Positions 16,806 to 25,262 of a DNA stretch of 64,000 nucleotides are shown piece after piece. The notes beneath the pieces were generated by a model, which made no database searches, was not told the DNA's origin, and saw only the letters and a program-made list of their open reading frames with translations. Within the stretch, counting starts at the first letter, position 1, and every line of letters starts with the position of its first letter. The DNA comes from Streptomyces cyaneus (GTDB lineage Bacteria; Actinomycetota; Actinomycetes; Streptomycetales; Streptomycetaceae). The stretch spans positions 124,001-188,000 of the forward strand of contig NZ_RQJW01000015.1 in the NCBI RefSeq assembly GCF_004028635.1. The letters are read 5' to 3'. The position numbers were made by a program, and so were the translations under genes.

Positions 16806-17498
16806 GGCGCGGGGGCAGGAGGCGGCGCCGGCCTGGGCGAGCAGGATGTGCATACGTTCGGTGAGCTGGGCGACGTCGTTGGCGGGCCGGTGGAACGGCA
16901 GCCGTACGTCGGCCTGGGCGCGGGCGCGTTCGATGCGCAGCGTCAGTCCGTGCCGGTCGACAGCGAGGGGCTGGACGCGGACGGCGCCGTGCAGGCTGTC
17001 GGAGTCGACGAGACGGGTGAGCCGCTCGACGGCGTCCGGGTGACAGTCGGCGAGGTGGGTGAGCAGCCGGGCCTCGGCGATGGCCAGCGGGTCGGGCGTG
17101 GCGGCGGCGAACTCGTCGAGGTCAACGACCACCGCACCGGACGGCTGCCGCAGCACCACCCGCGTCGGCTGGAACGCCAGTTTGCCCTCCTCGGCGGTGA
17201 ACCAGCCGGACAGCCAGAGCCGGGCGCGGATCCGTTTGCGTACGGGCACGGGGGCGACGTCGGCGAACTCCAGGACGGCGGCGGGCTCTCCGCGGGGCGC
17301 GCAGATCGCCGCCGCGACGAGCGCGCTGTCCTCGGGCACGTCCAGCAGGACGCGGCCGTCCTCGGCCACGGTGTGCGCGCCGACGAGCTCCTCGCGACTG
17401 CCCTCCGCGGTCACCGCGCAGGACCACGCGGCGGCGAGCACCGACCGGGCCCGCTCCGCCGCGGCAGGCGCGGCCGTCCACGCTTGGCTGTCACCCAT
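16773..17498 (-). CDS. DUF2470-domain protein, likely iron/heme-related
   Basis: 241 residues from ATG 17498 with a perfect AGGAGG site at 17505-17510. The N-terminal half is a split-barrel flavin/heme-binding-like fold (RVLLDVPEDSALVAAAI, RARLWLSGWFTAEEG); the C-terminal half has the DUF2470 pattern (AEARLLTHLADCHPDAVERL). Related HugZ-type proteins bind or degrade heme. A DmdR/IdeR-type iron box overlaps the ribosome binding site, so expression is probably induced by iron shortage, which supports an iron role. Its 3' end overlaps the lactonase gene by 33 bp. Confidence 0.82.
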   Translation of the reverse strand: MGDSQAWTAAPAAAERARSVLAAAWSCAVTAEGSREELVGAHTVAEDGRVLLDVPEDSALVAAAICAPRGEPAAVLEFADVAPVPVRKRIRARLWLSGWFTAEEGKLAFQPTRVVLRQPSGAVVVDLDEFAAATPDPLAIAEARLLTHLADCHPDAVERLTRLVDSDSLHGAVRVQPLAVDRHGLTLRIERARAQADVRLPFHRPANDVAQLTERMHILLAQAGAASCPRALQRQRTDGDG

Positions 17499-17509
17499 CC
17501 CAAACCTCC

Positions 17510-17528
17510 TTAGGTAAGCCTTGCCTAA
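17510..17528. promoter_or_regulatory. Iron box (DmdR1/IdeR operator)
   Basis: TTAGGTAAGCCTTGCCTAA matches the actinobacterial iron-box consensus TTAGGTTAGGCTCACCTAA at 15 of 19 positions and has the expected dyad. It lies 11 bp upstream of the DUF2470 start, partly over the ribosome binding site, so bound repressor would block the gene directly. Confidence 0.8.
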
Positions 17529-17616
17529 CCTATCGAAGATCGGGCCGCACGCCAACCTGCCCCACCGATCCTGTGCGATCTCTTTGCAGGTGTATCCGTT
17601 GCGGTGGACGCGGCAC

Positions 17617-18225
17617 TCAGGGTGTGATGACGCCCAACAGGGCGCGGGCGCACAGGTCGCGCACCTGCTCCCGGGAGAGGTCCGAGCCTCTCAGCCACTC
17701 CAGGCAGACGGCGGTGGTGAACGCGAGCCAGCCCCGCACGGCGAGCCCGACATCGGGTCGCCCCTCGAAGACCGGGCCGAACTCGGGGTCCGCCGCCATG
17801 GCGGCGAGGATCTGCTTCTCCTGTGCGGCCAGGGCCTGTTGATAGACCTTGCGTACAGCCTGGTCGCCCGCCGCGTCGGCGCGGTGGAAGGCGCGGAATC
17901 CGTGCGCGTGGGCCTCGACGTACTCCAGATACGTGTCGAGGCCCTCGGCGAGCTGCTCGCGCACCGGGACCCCGGGCACGGCGGCCGTCATGCGCAGCAT
18001 GCGCTCGCTCTCCCGCTCGACGACGGCCGCGAAGAAGTCCCGCTTGTTCGGGAAGTAGTGGTAGAGCAGCCCGCGTGAGACACCGGCGATCTCGGCGACC
18101 TGCTCGATCCACACGTCGTCGTACGGGCTCTCCGAGAACAGCCGCGCCCCGACCGCGAGGAGCTGCTCACGGCGTTCCTCGGTGCTGAGCCGGCGGCGGG
18201 TGCGCTCGCCCTGGTTCGCGGCCAT
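17617..18225 (-). CDS. TetR-family regulator (likely repressor of the divergent P450 gene)
   Basis: 202 residues. The N-terminal HTH is intact (RRLSTEERREQLLAVGARLF, then IAGVSRGLLYHYFPNKRDFF). The C-terminal ligand domain is about 150 residues, the usual size. The gene is divergent from the P450 at 18331 with 105 bp between starts. Divergent TetR/fatty-acid P450 pairs are known from CYP102 systems such as BM3R1, so regulation of the P450 is a reasonable inference. No perfect palindrome was found in the gap, only loose TTGA/TCAA pairs. Confidence 0.88.
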   Translation of the reverse strand: MAANQGERTRRRLSTEERREQLLAVGARLFSESPYDDVWIEQVAEIAGVSRGLLYHYFPNKRDFFAAVVERESERMLRMTAAVPGVPVREQLAEGLDTYLEYVEAHAHGFRAFHRADAAGDQAVRKVYQQALAAQEKQILAAMAADPEFGPVFEGRPDVGLAVRGWLAFTTAVCLEWLRGSDLSREQVRDLCARALLGVITP

Positions 18226-18330
18226 GACCGCACTTTACTTGACGCGGATTCAACAGCGGGACCAGACTGAGCGTTATTGAACCGACGTACAACGAGCTCA
18301 ATCTGCCGCTGGATCAAGGGAGATCGCGTC

Positions 18331-19866
18331 ATGGCGGAGACAGTGACCGGGCCTTCCCACGGGACCGGACTTCCCAAGGGGTTCCGAAGCGCCGAGCACG
18401 GCTGGCCGGAGCTGTCCCGCATACCGCATCCCCCGCACCGGCTTCCGCTGCTCGGCGACATACTCGGCGCCAGTCGGCGTACGCCGCTGCAGGACTCCCT
18501 GCGCTACGCCCGGCAGTTGGGGCCGATCTTCCGACGCAGGGCGTTCAACAGGGAGTTCGTGTTCGTCTGGGGCGCCGGACTCGCGGCCGACATGGCGGAC
18601 GAGTCGCGCTTCGCCAAACATGTGGGACTCGGCATAGCCAATCTGCGGCCGGTGGTCGGGGACGGTCTGTTCACGGCGTACAACCACGAGCCGAACTGGC
18701 AGCTGGCGCACGACGTCCTGGCGCCGGGGTTCAGCCGGGAGGCCATGGCGGCCTACCACCCGATGATGCTGGCCGTCGCCGACCGGCTCATGGACCACTG
18801 GGACCGCGAGGCGGCTGCGGGCCGGACGGTGGACGTGCCCGGCGACATGACCAAGCTGACCCTGGAGACCATCGCGCGCACCGGGTTCGGGCATGACTTC
18901 GGCTCCTTCGAGCGGGCCCGTCCGCATCCCTTCGTGACGGCGATGATCGGCACGCTCACCTATGCGCAGCGGCTCAACACCGTGCCGACGCCGTTCCTGC
19001 TACGGCGTGCCGCGCGCCGCAACCAGGCCGACATCGCCTACCTCAACCACACGGTCGACGACCTGGTCCGCGCCCGTACGGCGAGCGGACCCGGGGACGG
19101 GGATCTGCTGGACCGGATGCTGGAGACCGCCCACCCGCAGACAGGTGAGCGGCTCTCCGCAGAGAACGTCCGCCGTCAGGTGATCACCTTCCTGGTGGCC
19201 GGCCACGAGACCACCTCCGGCGCGCTCTCCTTCGCCCTGCACTACCTCTCCCGGCACCCGGACGTCGCCGAGCGCGCCCGTGCCGAGGTGGACCGCGTCT
19301 GGGGCGACACGGCGGTGCCCGGCTACGACCAGGTGGCGAGGCTGCGATATGTGCGCCGGGTTCTCGACGAGGCGCTGCGGCTGTGGCCGACGGCGCCCGC
19401 CTTCGCCCGGGAGGCCCGCGAGGACACGGTGCTCGGCGGGGTCCATCCGATGCGGCGCGGTGCGTGGGCGCTGGTGCTCACGGCAATGCTGCACCGCGAT
19501 CCCGAGGTCTGGGGCGCGGACGCCGAGCGGTTCGATCCGGATCGCTTCGATCCGAAGGCCGTACGGACGCGTCCGGCGCACACCTTCAAGCCGTTCGGGA
19601 CGGGCGCGCGGGCCTGCATCGGGCGCCAGTTCGCGCTGCACGAGGCCACGCTGGTGCTGGGGCTGCTGCTGCGCCGGTACGACCTGCGGGCCGACCCGGC
19701 CTATCGGCTGCGGGTGGCGGAGCGGCTGACGCTGATGCCGGAGGGGTTGCGGCTGCGCCCGGAGCGGCGGGCGGCCGGCACTCCGGTTACGGCACCCGCC
19801 TTGTCCGGGGCAGCGGATGACGTGCCCTCAGAGCTGCGCTGTCCAGTGCACAGGGCGGCTGACTGA
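18331..19866 (+). CDS. Cytochrome P450, CYP102-like heme protein without fused reductase
   Basis: 511 residues, start at ATG 18331 after AAGGGAG. The sequence opens with the proline-rich hinge (IPHPPHRLPLLGDILG). The I-helix is VAGHETTSG (about 289-297), the K-helix EALR is at about 347-350 and the heme loop is FGTGARACIGRQ with Cys429. The motifs resemble the heme half of bacterial CYP102 fatty-acid hydroxylases, but the protein stops about 80 residues after the heme loop, so it needs a separate redox partner. It is clearly related to the broken fusion at 8771-11113. The 3' end overlaps the convergent pentapeptide gene by 39 bp. Confidence 0.9.
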   Translation: MAETVTGPSHGTGLPKGFRSAEHGWPELSRIPHPPHRLPLLGDILGASRRTPLQDSLRYARQLGPIFRRRAFNREFVFVWGAGLAADMADESRFAKHVGLGIANLRPVVGDGLFTAYNHEPNWQLAHDVLAPGFSREAMAAYHPMMLAVADRLMDHWDREAAAGRTVDVPGDMTKLTLETIARTGFGHDFGSFERARPHPFVTAMIGTLTYAQRLNTVPTPFLLRRAARRNQADIAYLNHTVDDLVRARTASGPGDGDLLDRMLETAHPQTGERLSAENVRRQVITFLVAGHETTSGALSFALHYLSRHPDVAERARAEVDRVWGDTAVPGYDQVARLRYVRRVLDEALRLWPTAPAFAREAREDTVLGGVHPMRRGAWALVLTAMLHRDPEVWGADAERFDPDRFDPKAVRTRPAHTFKPFGTGARACIGRQFALHEATLVLGLLLRRYDLRADPAYRLRVAERLTLMPEGLRLRPERRAAGTPVTAPALSGAADDVPSELRCPVHRAAD

Positions 19867-20658
19867 GGCGGGCAGTCGCGTGCCCGCGCTTCCTCGGGCC
19901 GCGTTCAGCTGGGGCTGGGTCAGGAAGAACGCGCCGGTCAGATCCGCGTCCGTGAGGTCGGTGTCGCGCAGGTCGGCGCCGATGAGGTCCGCGCCGCGCA
20001 GGTCGGCGCCGGTCAGGTCGGCGGCTATGAGGTAGGCACCGCGCAGGTTCGCGCCGCGCAGGTCGGCGCCCTTGAGGCGGGCGCCCATCAGATCCGCGCC
20101 CCGGCGGTCCTTCTTGCGGCCGCGGGTTCCGGCCCGCGCCAGCTCGCTGGTCTTCAGCAGGAGCACGTTGACCTGCTGCCGATGAGCGGCCACGTCCAGC
20201 GCGCCGAGCTCCTGCGAGGTCAGGCGCGTGAGCTCCTCGGTCGTCTCCAGCAGGCCCCGCAGCTCGGCGTGGAGGGGGCGGGCGGCGGGCAGGGCGAGGG
20301 CCTCGGTCAGGTACCAGAGCAGTTCGTGGAGCTGGCGGACGACCGGGAAGACGTCGAACATCCGCCGGGCGTGCTCCCGGGATGCCGTGCGCCAGTCCTT
20401 CCCGGCGAAGGTGACCTGCGAGACCTTCTGGCCGGCGCCGAAGCAGTCGTAGACCGTGCAGCCCGTGAAGCCCTGGTGCCGGAGCCGGGCGTGGATGCCG
20501 CAGCGGTGGTCGTCCTGGAGGTTCCGGCAGGGGGTTCCGGCCGCCTTGTCGACCGCGAAGTCGGCGGAGGCGGCGAAGGGCAGGGCGACGCAGCACAGCC
20601 CGAAGCAGTTCGCGCAGTCTCCGCGCAGGTCGATGAGGTCGCCGGGGTGATCTTGCAT
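19828..20658 (-). CDS. Pentapeptide-repeat protein with an N-terminal Cys-rich domain
   Basis: 276 residues. The N-terminal ~75 contain many Cys (CANCFGLCC, TPCRNL, HRCGIH, GCTVYDCFG), suggesting a metal or Fe-S site; this arrangement recurs in Streptomyces. A helical middle follows. The C-terminal ~80 residues are A(D/N)LxG pentapeptide repeats (ADLRGANLRGAYLIAADLTG) forming a right-handed beta-helix like DNA mimics of the Qnr type. Role unknown. ATG 20658 is chosen since the longer frame to 20820 overlaps the divergent DUF5999 gene. Confidence 0.83.
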   Translation of the reverse strand: MQDHPGDLIDLRGDCANCFGLCCVALPFAASADFAVDKAAGTPCRNLQDDHRCGIHARLRHQGFTGCTVYDCFGAGQKVSQVTFAGKDWRTASREHARRMFDVFPVVRQLHELLWYLTEALALPAARPLHAELRGLLETTEELTRLTSQELGALDVAAHRQQVNVLLLKTSELARAGTRGRKKDRRGADLMGARLKGADLRGANLRGAYLIAADLTGADLRGADLIGADLRDTDLTDADLTGAFFLTQPQLNAARGSAGTRLPASVSRPVHWTAQL

Positions 20659-20818
20659 GACGTCAAGCCTAATGTGCGCCCGGCACGAAAACTCACCGAC
20701 GAGTTTCCGGCGCTGTGGGGGTCCTCTCATCCAGCGGAAAACAAAGTCGGCTACCACTGAGATACGAGCCGACGAAAGCAGGAGCACGCCCGCATCGAGG
20801 AATCCCGGGAGAGTTGTC

Positions 20819-21019
20819 ATGTGCAGCCACCAGCCCCCGTGCCCGAACGCCGAGAGTCCGGACCATCACGCCGCCGTGATCGTGTCGGCCCACCCCGAAC
20901 AGGGCTGGAGCCTGCTGTGCAACGGCACCATCGTCTTCGACGACACCGGTGAGCTGCTGCCGGACGGGCGGGCCGTGGATCCGCACCGGGTCCACGGCCC
21001 GCTGGCCGTCGCCGCCTGA
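20819..21019 (+). CDS. DUF5999-family small protein (66 aa)
   Basis: ATG 20819 follows GGGAGAG. The sequence begins MCSHQPPCPNAESPDHHAA and continues VIVSAHPEQGWSLLCNG, then FDDTGELLPDGR. This compact Cys/His-containing protein (CSHQPPCP pattern) is widespread in Streptomyces and is annotated DUF5999; it may bind a metal. It ends 1 bp before the end of the convergent sigma-factor gene. Function unknown. Confidence 0.75.
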   Translation: MCSHQPPCPNAESPDHHAAVIVSAHPEQGWSLLCNGTIVFDDTGELLPDGRAVDPHRVHGPLAVAA

Positions 21020-21020
21020 C

Positions 21021-21923
21021 TCAGCCCGCGAGGCCGGTCAGGTCGAGGCCGGCCAGCCGCTCGGGGTCCGCCAGGATGTACATCTCGGTGATCCGGCCGT
21101 CCAGGACGGTGACGCCCATGACCGACATCGGCCGGCCTTCGGGGGCGTTGAGGACCCCGACCGTGCCGTTGACGAGCACGAGCTGGAGGAACTGCGCGGC
21201 CTGCGCCAACTGTCGGAAGAGCATGGCCTGTTCGGCCACCGGCTTCGCCCCGCGCACCACCTTGGACGCCGCCACGCCGCCGACCAGCGGCCCGGAGTCG
21301 GCCCGCAGCACGACATCGGGGTCGAGGACCGCGAGCAGCGCCTCGAAGTCCCCCGCGCGGGACGCGGCCATGAAGGCGTCGAGGACCTGCCGCTGTCTGC
21401 CGAGATCGGGGTCGGCCGCGGGCGTGGCGCCCCGCACCCGGCGCCGGGCCCGGCTGGCCAGTTGGCGGGTCGCGGCCGAACTGCGCTCCACGATCGACGC
21501 GATGTCGTCGAAGGGCACCGCGAACATGTCGTGCAGCACGAACGCGATCCGCTCGGCGGGCTCCAGCGTCTCCAGCACCACCAGCAGGGCAAGGCCCACC
21601 GAGTCGGCCTGGAGCACCTCCTGTTCCGGGTCGATCGTCGACAGCGGTCTGATCACGGGGTCCGGGACGAAGGTGTCGTCCAGCGGCTCCTCGTGGCGCC
21701 TCGTGCGAGAGCGCAGCATGTCGAGGCAGACCCGGCCGACCACCGTGGTCAGCCAGCCGCCGAGGTTCGCGATCTCCCCGGCGTCGCTGCGGCTCAGCTT
21801 CAGCCACGCCTCCTGGACGGCGTCCTCCGCCTCGCTCAGCGAGCCGAGCATGCGGTAGGCCACCGCCTTCAGATGGCTCCGGTGCTCCTCGAAGCGGTCC
21901 GCGAGCAGTTCCGTGTCGTTCAC
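21021..21923 (-). CDS. ECF RNA polymerase sigma factor, ECF41/SigJ type with SnoaL-like C-terminal domain
   Basis: 300 residues. Sigma region 2 (AYRMLGSLSEAEDAVQEAWL, LGGWLTTVVGRVCLDMLRSR) and region 4 (AFVLHDMFAVPFDDIASIV) are clear. The extra ~110-residue C-terminal domain (DAFMAASRAGDFEALLAVLD, MYILADPERLAGLDL) is the SnoaL-like extension of ECF41 factors, which modulates activity in place of an anti-sigma factor; ADPERL resembles the conserved NPDKL motif. ECF41 genes usually neighbour a carboxymuconolactone decarboxylase or oxidoreductase; here the neighbour is a PIG-L deacetylase. Confidence 0.88.
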   Translation of the reverse strand: MNDTELLADRFEEHRSHLKAVAYRMLGSLSEAEDAVQEAWLKLSRSDAGEIANLGGWLTTVVGRVCLDMLRSRTRRHEEPLDDTFVPDPVIRPLSTIDPEQEVLQADSVGLALLVVLETLEPAERIAFVLHDMFAVPFDDIASIVERSSAATRQLASRARRRVRGATPAADPDLGRQRQVLDAFMAASRAGDFEALLAVLDPDVVLRADSGPLVGGVAASKVVRGAKPVAEQAMLFRQLAQAAQFLQLVLVNGTVGVLNAPEGRPMSVMGVTVLDGRITEMYILADPERLAGLDLTGLAG

Positions 21924-21960
21924 AAGCCCCCCCCCGTCTCCGTCAGTTGCCCAAGCAGGT

Positions 21961-22704
21961 CTATCGGCTGAACAGTTCGAACGCCACGGCCGGCTTCCCG
22001 CCGAACCGCTTCCCCGTCGCCTCGGCGTTGGAGGTGAGGAAGCCGCGGGCGTACGTCTGCGGGTCCTGGCTCGTCAACGCCTCGATGTAGGTGCGGTGTT
22101 CGAGCAGCGAGCGCACCGCGCGCTCCAGGCCGGCCGTCGCGTCCGCCGCGTGCGTGGGCGTACTGGAACCGGCGACGGCGACCCAGCGGACACCGTCCCA
22201 GGGCTCCAGGCCCTGCTCGGCCAGCTCCGGGAAGATCCAGCGGTTGCCCGCGTCGCCGGCCGCGTCCAGCGTGGCGCGGCCGACCGCCACGTGGTCCGGG
22301 GTGTTCCAGGCGACGCCGCCCCAGGTGTCCCGGTGGTTGAGCGTGATCACCAGCTCCGGCCGGTGCCGACGGATCGCGGCGGCGATGTCGCGGCGCAGGG
22401 CGGTGCCGTACTCGATCACGCCGTCCTTGTGGTCGAGGAACTCCACCGTCGACACGCCCACGACCGCGGCGCCGGCCCGCTGCTCGCGTTCGCGCAGCGG
22501 GCCGCACTTCGCGGGCTCCAGGGTGTCGATACCGGCCTCGCCGCGGCTGGCCAGGACGTATGCCACCTCGCGGCCCCCGTCCGTCCAGGCGGCGATCGCC
22601 GCCGAGCAGCCGTACTCGAGGTCGTCCGGGTGTGCGACGACGGCGAGCGCGCGCTGCCAGTCGTCGGGCATGGGCTGGAGCTGAGTGATCGTCGGCTCGG
22701 TCAT
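21961..22704 (-). CDS. PIG-L family deacetylase
   Basis: 247 residues. The zinc motif AHPDDLE is at about 24-30, followed by VLASRGEAGID and the third ligand region NTPDHVAVG. PIG-L/LmbE zinc enzymes remove acetyl groups from N-acetylglucosamine-type substrates, for example in mycothiol and glycopeptide pathways. The length fits small bacterial members. It lies 37 bp upstream of the ECF41 gene on the same strand and may be cotranscribed with it. Substrate unknown. Confidence 0.87.
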   Translation of the reverse strand: MTEPTITQLQPMPDDWQRALAVVAHPDDLEYGCSAAIAAWTDGGREVAYVLASRGEAGIDTLEPAKCGPLREREQRAGAAVVGVSTVEFLDHKDGVIEYGTALRRDIAAAIRRHRPELVITLNHRDTWGGVAWNTPDHVAVGRATLDAAGDAGNRWIFPELAEQGLEPWDGVRWVAVAGSSTPTHAADATAGLERAVRSLLEHRTYIEALTSQDPQTYARGFLTSNAEATGKRFGGKPAVAFELFSR

Positions 22705-22732
22705 GCCCGCACACTAACCCGTCACACCGACA

Positions 22733-24034
22733 TCACGCTTCGTCACGTGTGAGTGCGAGCAGCCGGTCCAGGACCCGGGGGCCGCCGGCCCGTACGCCGT
22801 CGTGCTCGAACTCGTCGGTGACCCAGGTGCGCAGACCTCGGACGGCGCGGGCGGTGGCGAGGGAGTGGACGGTGTCGACGTACATGTCGTCGTAGTAGAC
22901 GGCCGCCGCGACCGGCACCTCGTTGGCGGCGAGGAGCGCCGGGTCGTACAGGGGCTTCCAGTCGGTGCGGGCGGCGAGGAGTTCGGCGGTCTCGCGCAGT
23001 GGGCGCAGGGCCGGGTCGCAGTCGAACATCCAGGGGTGGATCGTCTCGCCGGTGAACAGCAGCGGTCCGTCGCCCGCGAGGGTCTTGGCGGCGTCGAACT
23101 GCGGGAACTCGGCGCGGACTCGCTCGGCGGACCAGGCGGTGGGGCGGGCGTCCTGGCCGTAGATCGCCTCGTGGACGAGGGCGTACAGCGGGTGGCTCGC
23201 GTACGACAGCAGGCCCTGGACCTCCTCCTGGAAGGCGTCCGAGAGGGCCGGGCCCTGCGGGGTGCGGACGAAGGCGTTCTCCAGGAGGTAGTGCAGTCGG
23301 TGGCTGCCCTCGCTGCCGCCGAGGACGATGCCGAGGGACTGGAAGGCCTCGGCGGTGAGGCGGTAGCCGTTCGGCAGGACGACGTCGTCTCCGAGCAGGT
23401 GGTCGGCGATACGGCGGGCGCGCTCGATGTCCTGGGGGTAGCGGGCGTAGTGCGCGCCGACCTTGCGCTCGATGCGGGGGTAGGCGGCGCGGTAGACGTC
23501 GTCGGCGTGCGCGTCGAGGGAGGGCAGGCCGCCGGTGATGACGGCGGCGGTCAGGCCCTCGGGGGCGGTGGAGAGGTAGTTGACCGTGCAGAAGCCGCCG
23601 AAGCTCTGGCCGAGGACGGTCCAGGGGGCGCCGCCGGTCACCTCACGGCGGATCACCTCGCAGTCGCGGACGATCGAGTCGGCGCGGAAGTGCGTGAGGT
23701 AGTCGGCCTGTTCGGCGGGGCCGCCGCGCAGCGGGAGCGTCTGGCGGTTGGCGGGCGTGGAGTGGCCGGTGCCGCGCTGGTCGAGGAGCAGGACGCGGTA
23801 CTCCTTCAGCGCGCGGCCGAGCCAGGCGCCCTTGCCGACGAAGCGGTTCGCGCCGAAGCCGGGGCCGCCCTGGAGGTAGACCAGCCAGGGCAGGTCCTGG
23901 TGCGCCTTGTCGCCGGCGACGACCTCACGGGCGTAGAGCTCGATCGTCTCGCCCGTCGGTGCGTCGTGGTCGAGGGGCACGGTGAAGTGGCGGTCGGTGA
24001 GGACGACGCCGGGCTGGCGGTAGCTGACGGTCAA
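22733..24034 (-). CDS. Alpha/beta hydrolase, proline iminopeptidase-like (S33)
   Basis: 433 residues from a TTG at 24034; an in-frame GTG at 24082 is the alternative. The oxyanion region LQGGPGFGANRF, LLLDQRGTGHST and nucleophile elbow GQSFGGFC are typical of S33 prolyl aminopeptidases. An Asp-containing strand and a C-terminal EFEHDGVRAG segment carrying the likely catalytic His complete the triad. It would release N-terminal Pro from peptides, or hydrolyse esters or amides. No signal peptide, so intracellular. It follows the PIG-L gene on the same strand with 28 bp between. Confidence 0.83.
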   Translation of the reverse strand: MTVSYRQPGVVLTDRHFTVPLDHDAPTGETIELYAREVVAGDKAHQDLPWLVYLQGGPGFGANRFVGKGAWLGRALKEYRVLLLDQRGTGHSTPANRQTLPLRGGPAEQADYLTHFRADSIVRDCEVIRREVTGGAPWTVLGQSFGGFCTVNYLSTAPEGLTAAVITGGLPSLDAHADDVYRAAYPRIERKVGAHYARYPQDIERARRIADHLLGDDVVLPNGYRLTAEAFQSLGIVLGGSEGSHRLHYLLENAFVRTPQGPALSDAFQEEVQGLLSYASHPLYALVHEAIYGQDARPTAWSAERVRAEFPQFDAAKTLAGDGPLLFTGETIHPWMFDCDPALRPLRETAELLAARTDWKPLYDPALLAANEVPVAAAVYYDDMYVDTVHSLATARAVRGLRTWVTDEFEHDGVRAGGPRVLDRLLALTRDEA

Positions 24035-24152
24035 CAGGGCTCCCGGGACGGAGGGTTTTCGGGCCGCGTCCCAGTTCAGCACATGTTCGTCCGCCGACCG
24101 AGCCCCGGGATCATGAAATCGTACTGAACGGCGGATCAGCGGGACCGGGAGA

Positions 24153-25178
24153 TCAGCGGGCCGAGAGGCTGGAGCGCCGGACCACCAGCTCCGGCTGGAG
24201 GACCACCCGCCGGTGCTCGTGCTTCCTCGTCGCGGTCTCCTCCTCCGTCTCCTCCAGCAGCATCTCCGCCGCGAGGGTGCCCATGGTGACCGCGGGCTGC
24301 CGTACGGAGGTCAGAGGTACGGCCGCGGCGGCCGCGAACTCGATGTCGTCGTAGCCGACGATCGCGAGGTCGTCGGGGACTCCGACGCCCGCGGCGTACA
24401 TGGCCTGGAGCACGCCGAGGGCGAGCAGGTCGTTGGCGCAGAAGACGGCGGTCGGGCGCTCGGCGAGGCCGAGCAGGCGGGCCCCGGCGTCCCGGCCCGC
24501 GGCGACGTCGAGCCGCTCGGTGGGCAGTTCGCGCAGGTGCTCGGGGCCGAGGCCGGCCTCCTGAAGCGCGTGCAGGGCGCCGGTGCGGCGGTCGCGGACC
24601 TGGTTGAGGCCGGGCGGGCCGCTGACGTACGCGATGGAGCGGTGCCCGGCGTCGACGAGATGGCGCACGGCGAGGGCGCCGCCCGCGACGTCGTCGACGG
24701 AGACCGAGCACTCGGTGGTGCCCTCGGCGACCCGGTCGACGAGGACGAAGGGGATGTTGTGCCGCCGGAACGTCTCGATGTTGCGGCCGGTGGCGTCGGC
24801 GGGGGTCAGCAGGACACCGCGCACCCGCTGTTCGGCGAAGAGCGACAGGTAGTCGGCCTCCTCGCTCGCGCTCTGTGCGCTGTTGCAGACCATCACGCCT
24901 AGCCCGGCGTCGCGCGCGGCCCGCTCGGCGCCGCGCGCCACGTCGACGAAGAAGGGGTTGCCCATGTCGAGGACGAGCAGCCCCATGATCCGGCTGCGGC
25001 CCGCGCGCAGCTGGCGCGCGGACTCGCTGCGGACATAGCCCAGCCGGTCTATGGCGGACTGCACCCGCGCCCGGGTCTCGGTCGCGACCGTGTCCGGACG
25101 GTTGATGACGTTCGAGACCGTGCCGACGGAGACTCCGGCGGCGCGGGCGACGTCCTTGATACCCACCGACTGGGACAT
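24153..25178 (-). CDS. LacI-family regulator of the rhamnose cluster
   Basis: 341 residues, ATG 25178 with GGAGG upstream. The HTH (IKDVARAAGVSVGTVSNVIN) and hinge (ESARQLRAGRS) are followed by a periplasmic-binding-protein-like sensor (GLLVLDMGNPFFVDV, VVGYDD-type segment IVGYDDIEFA). It is the only regulator in the rhamnose block and is the last gene of the minus-strand genes. LacI-type palindromes of form TGAA-N4-TTTCA lie on both divergent promoters near 31.9-32.0 kb, so it is the probable rhamnose-responsive repressor. Confidence 0.85.
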   Translation of the reverse strand: MSQSVGIKDVARAAGVSVGTVSNVINRPDTVATETRARVQSAIDRLGYVRSESARQLRAGRSRIMGLLVLDMGNPFFVDVARGAERAARDAGLGVMVCNSAQSASEEADYLSLFAEQRVRGVLLTPADATGRNIETFRRHNIPFVLVDRVAEGTTECSVSVDDVAGGALAVRHLVDAGHRSIAYVSGPPGLNQVRDRRTGALHALQEAGLGPEHLRELPTERLDVAAGRDAGARLLGLAERPTAVFCANDLLALGVLQAMYAAGVGVPDDLAIVGYDDIEFAAAAAVPLTSVRQPAVTMGTLAAEMLLEETEEETATRKHEHRRVVLQPELVVRRSSLSAR

Positions 25179-25262
25179 CGGGCAGGGACCTCCAGAGGGA
25201 CTCGACAAGACGTGGGGCGGCGGGAAGGCACATTACCGTCAAGCCGCCCACAACAGCTGTGG

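Noticed and set aside
18226..18330. TetR operator between the TetR gene and the P450
   Set aside because: Only scattered TTGA/TCAA pairs were found; no dyad strong enough to report, although regulation of the P450 remains likely.
25248..25262. CCACA-5-TGTGG hairpin at the end of the BNR_4 gene as a terminator
   Set aside because: Only 5 bp, overlaps the end region of the gene and lacks a T-run; too weak to call.
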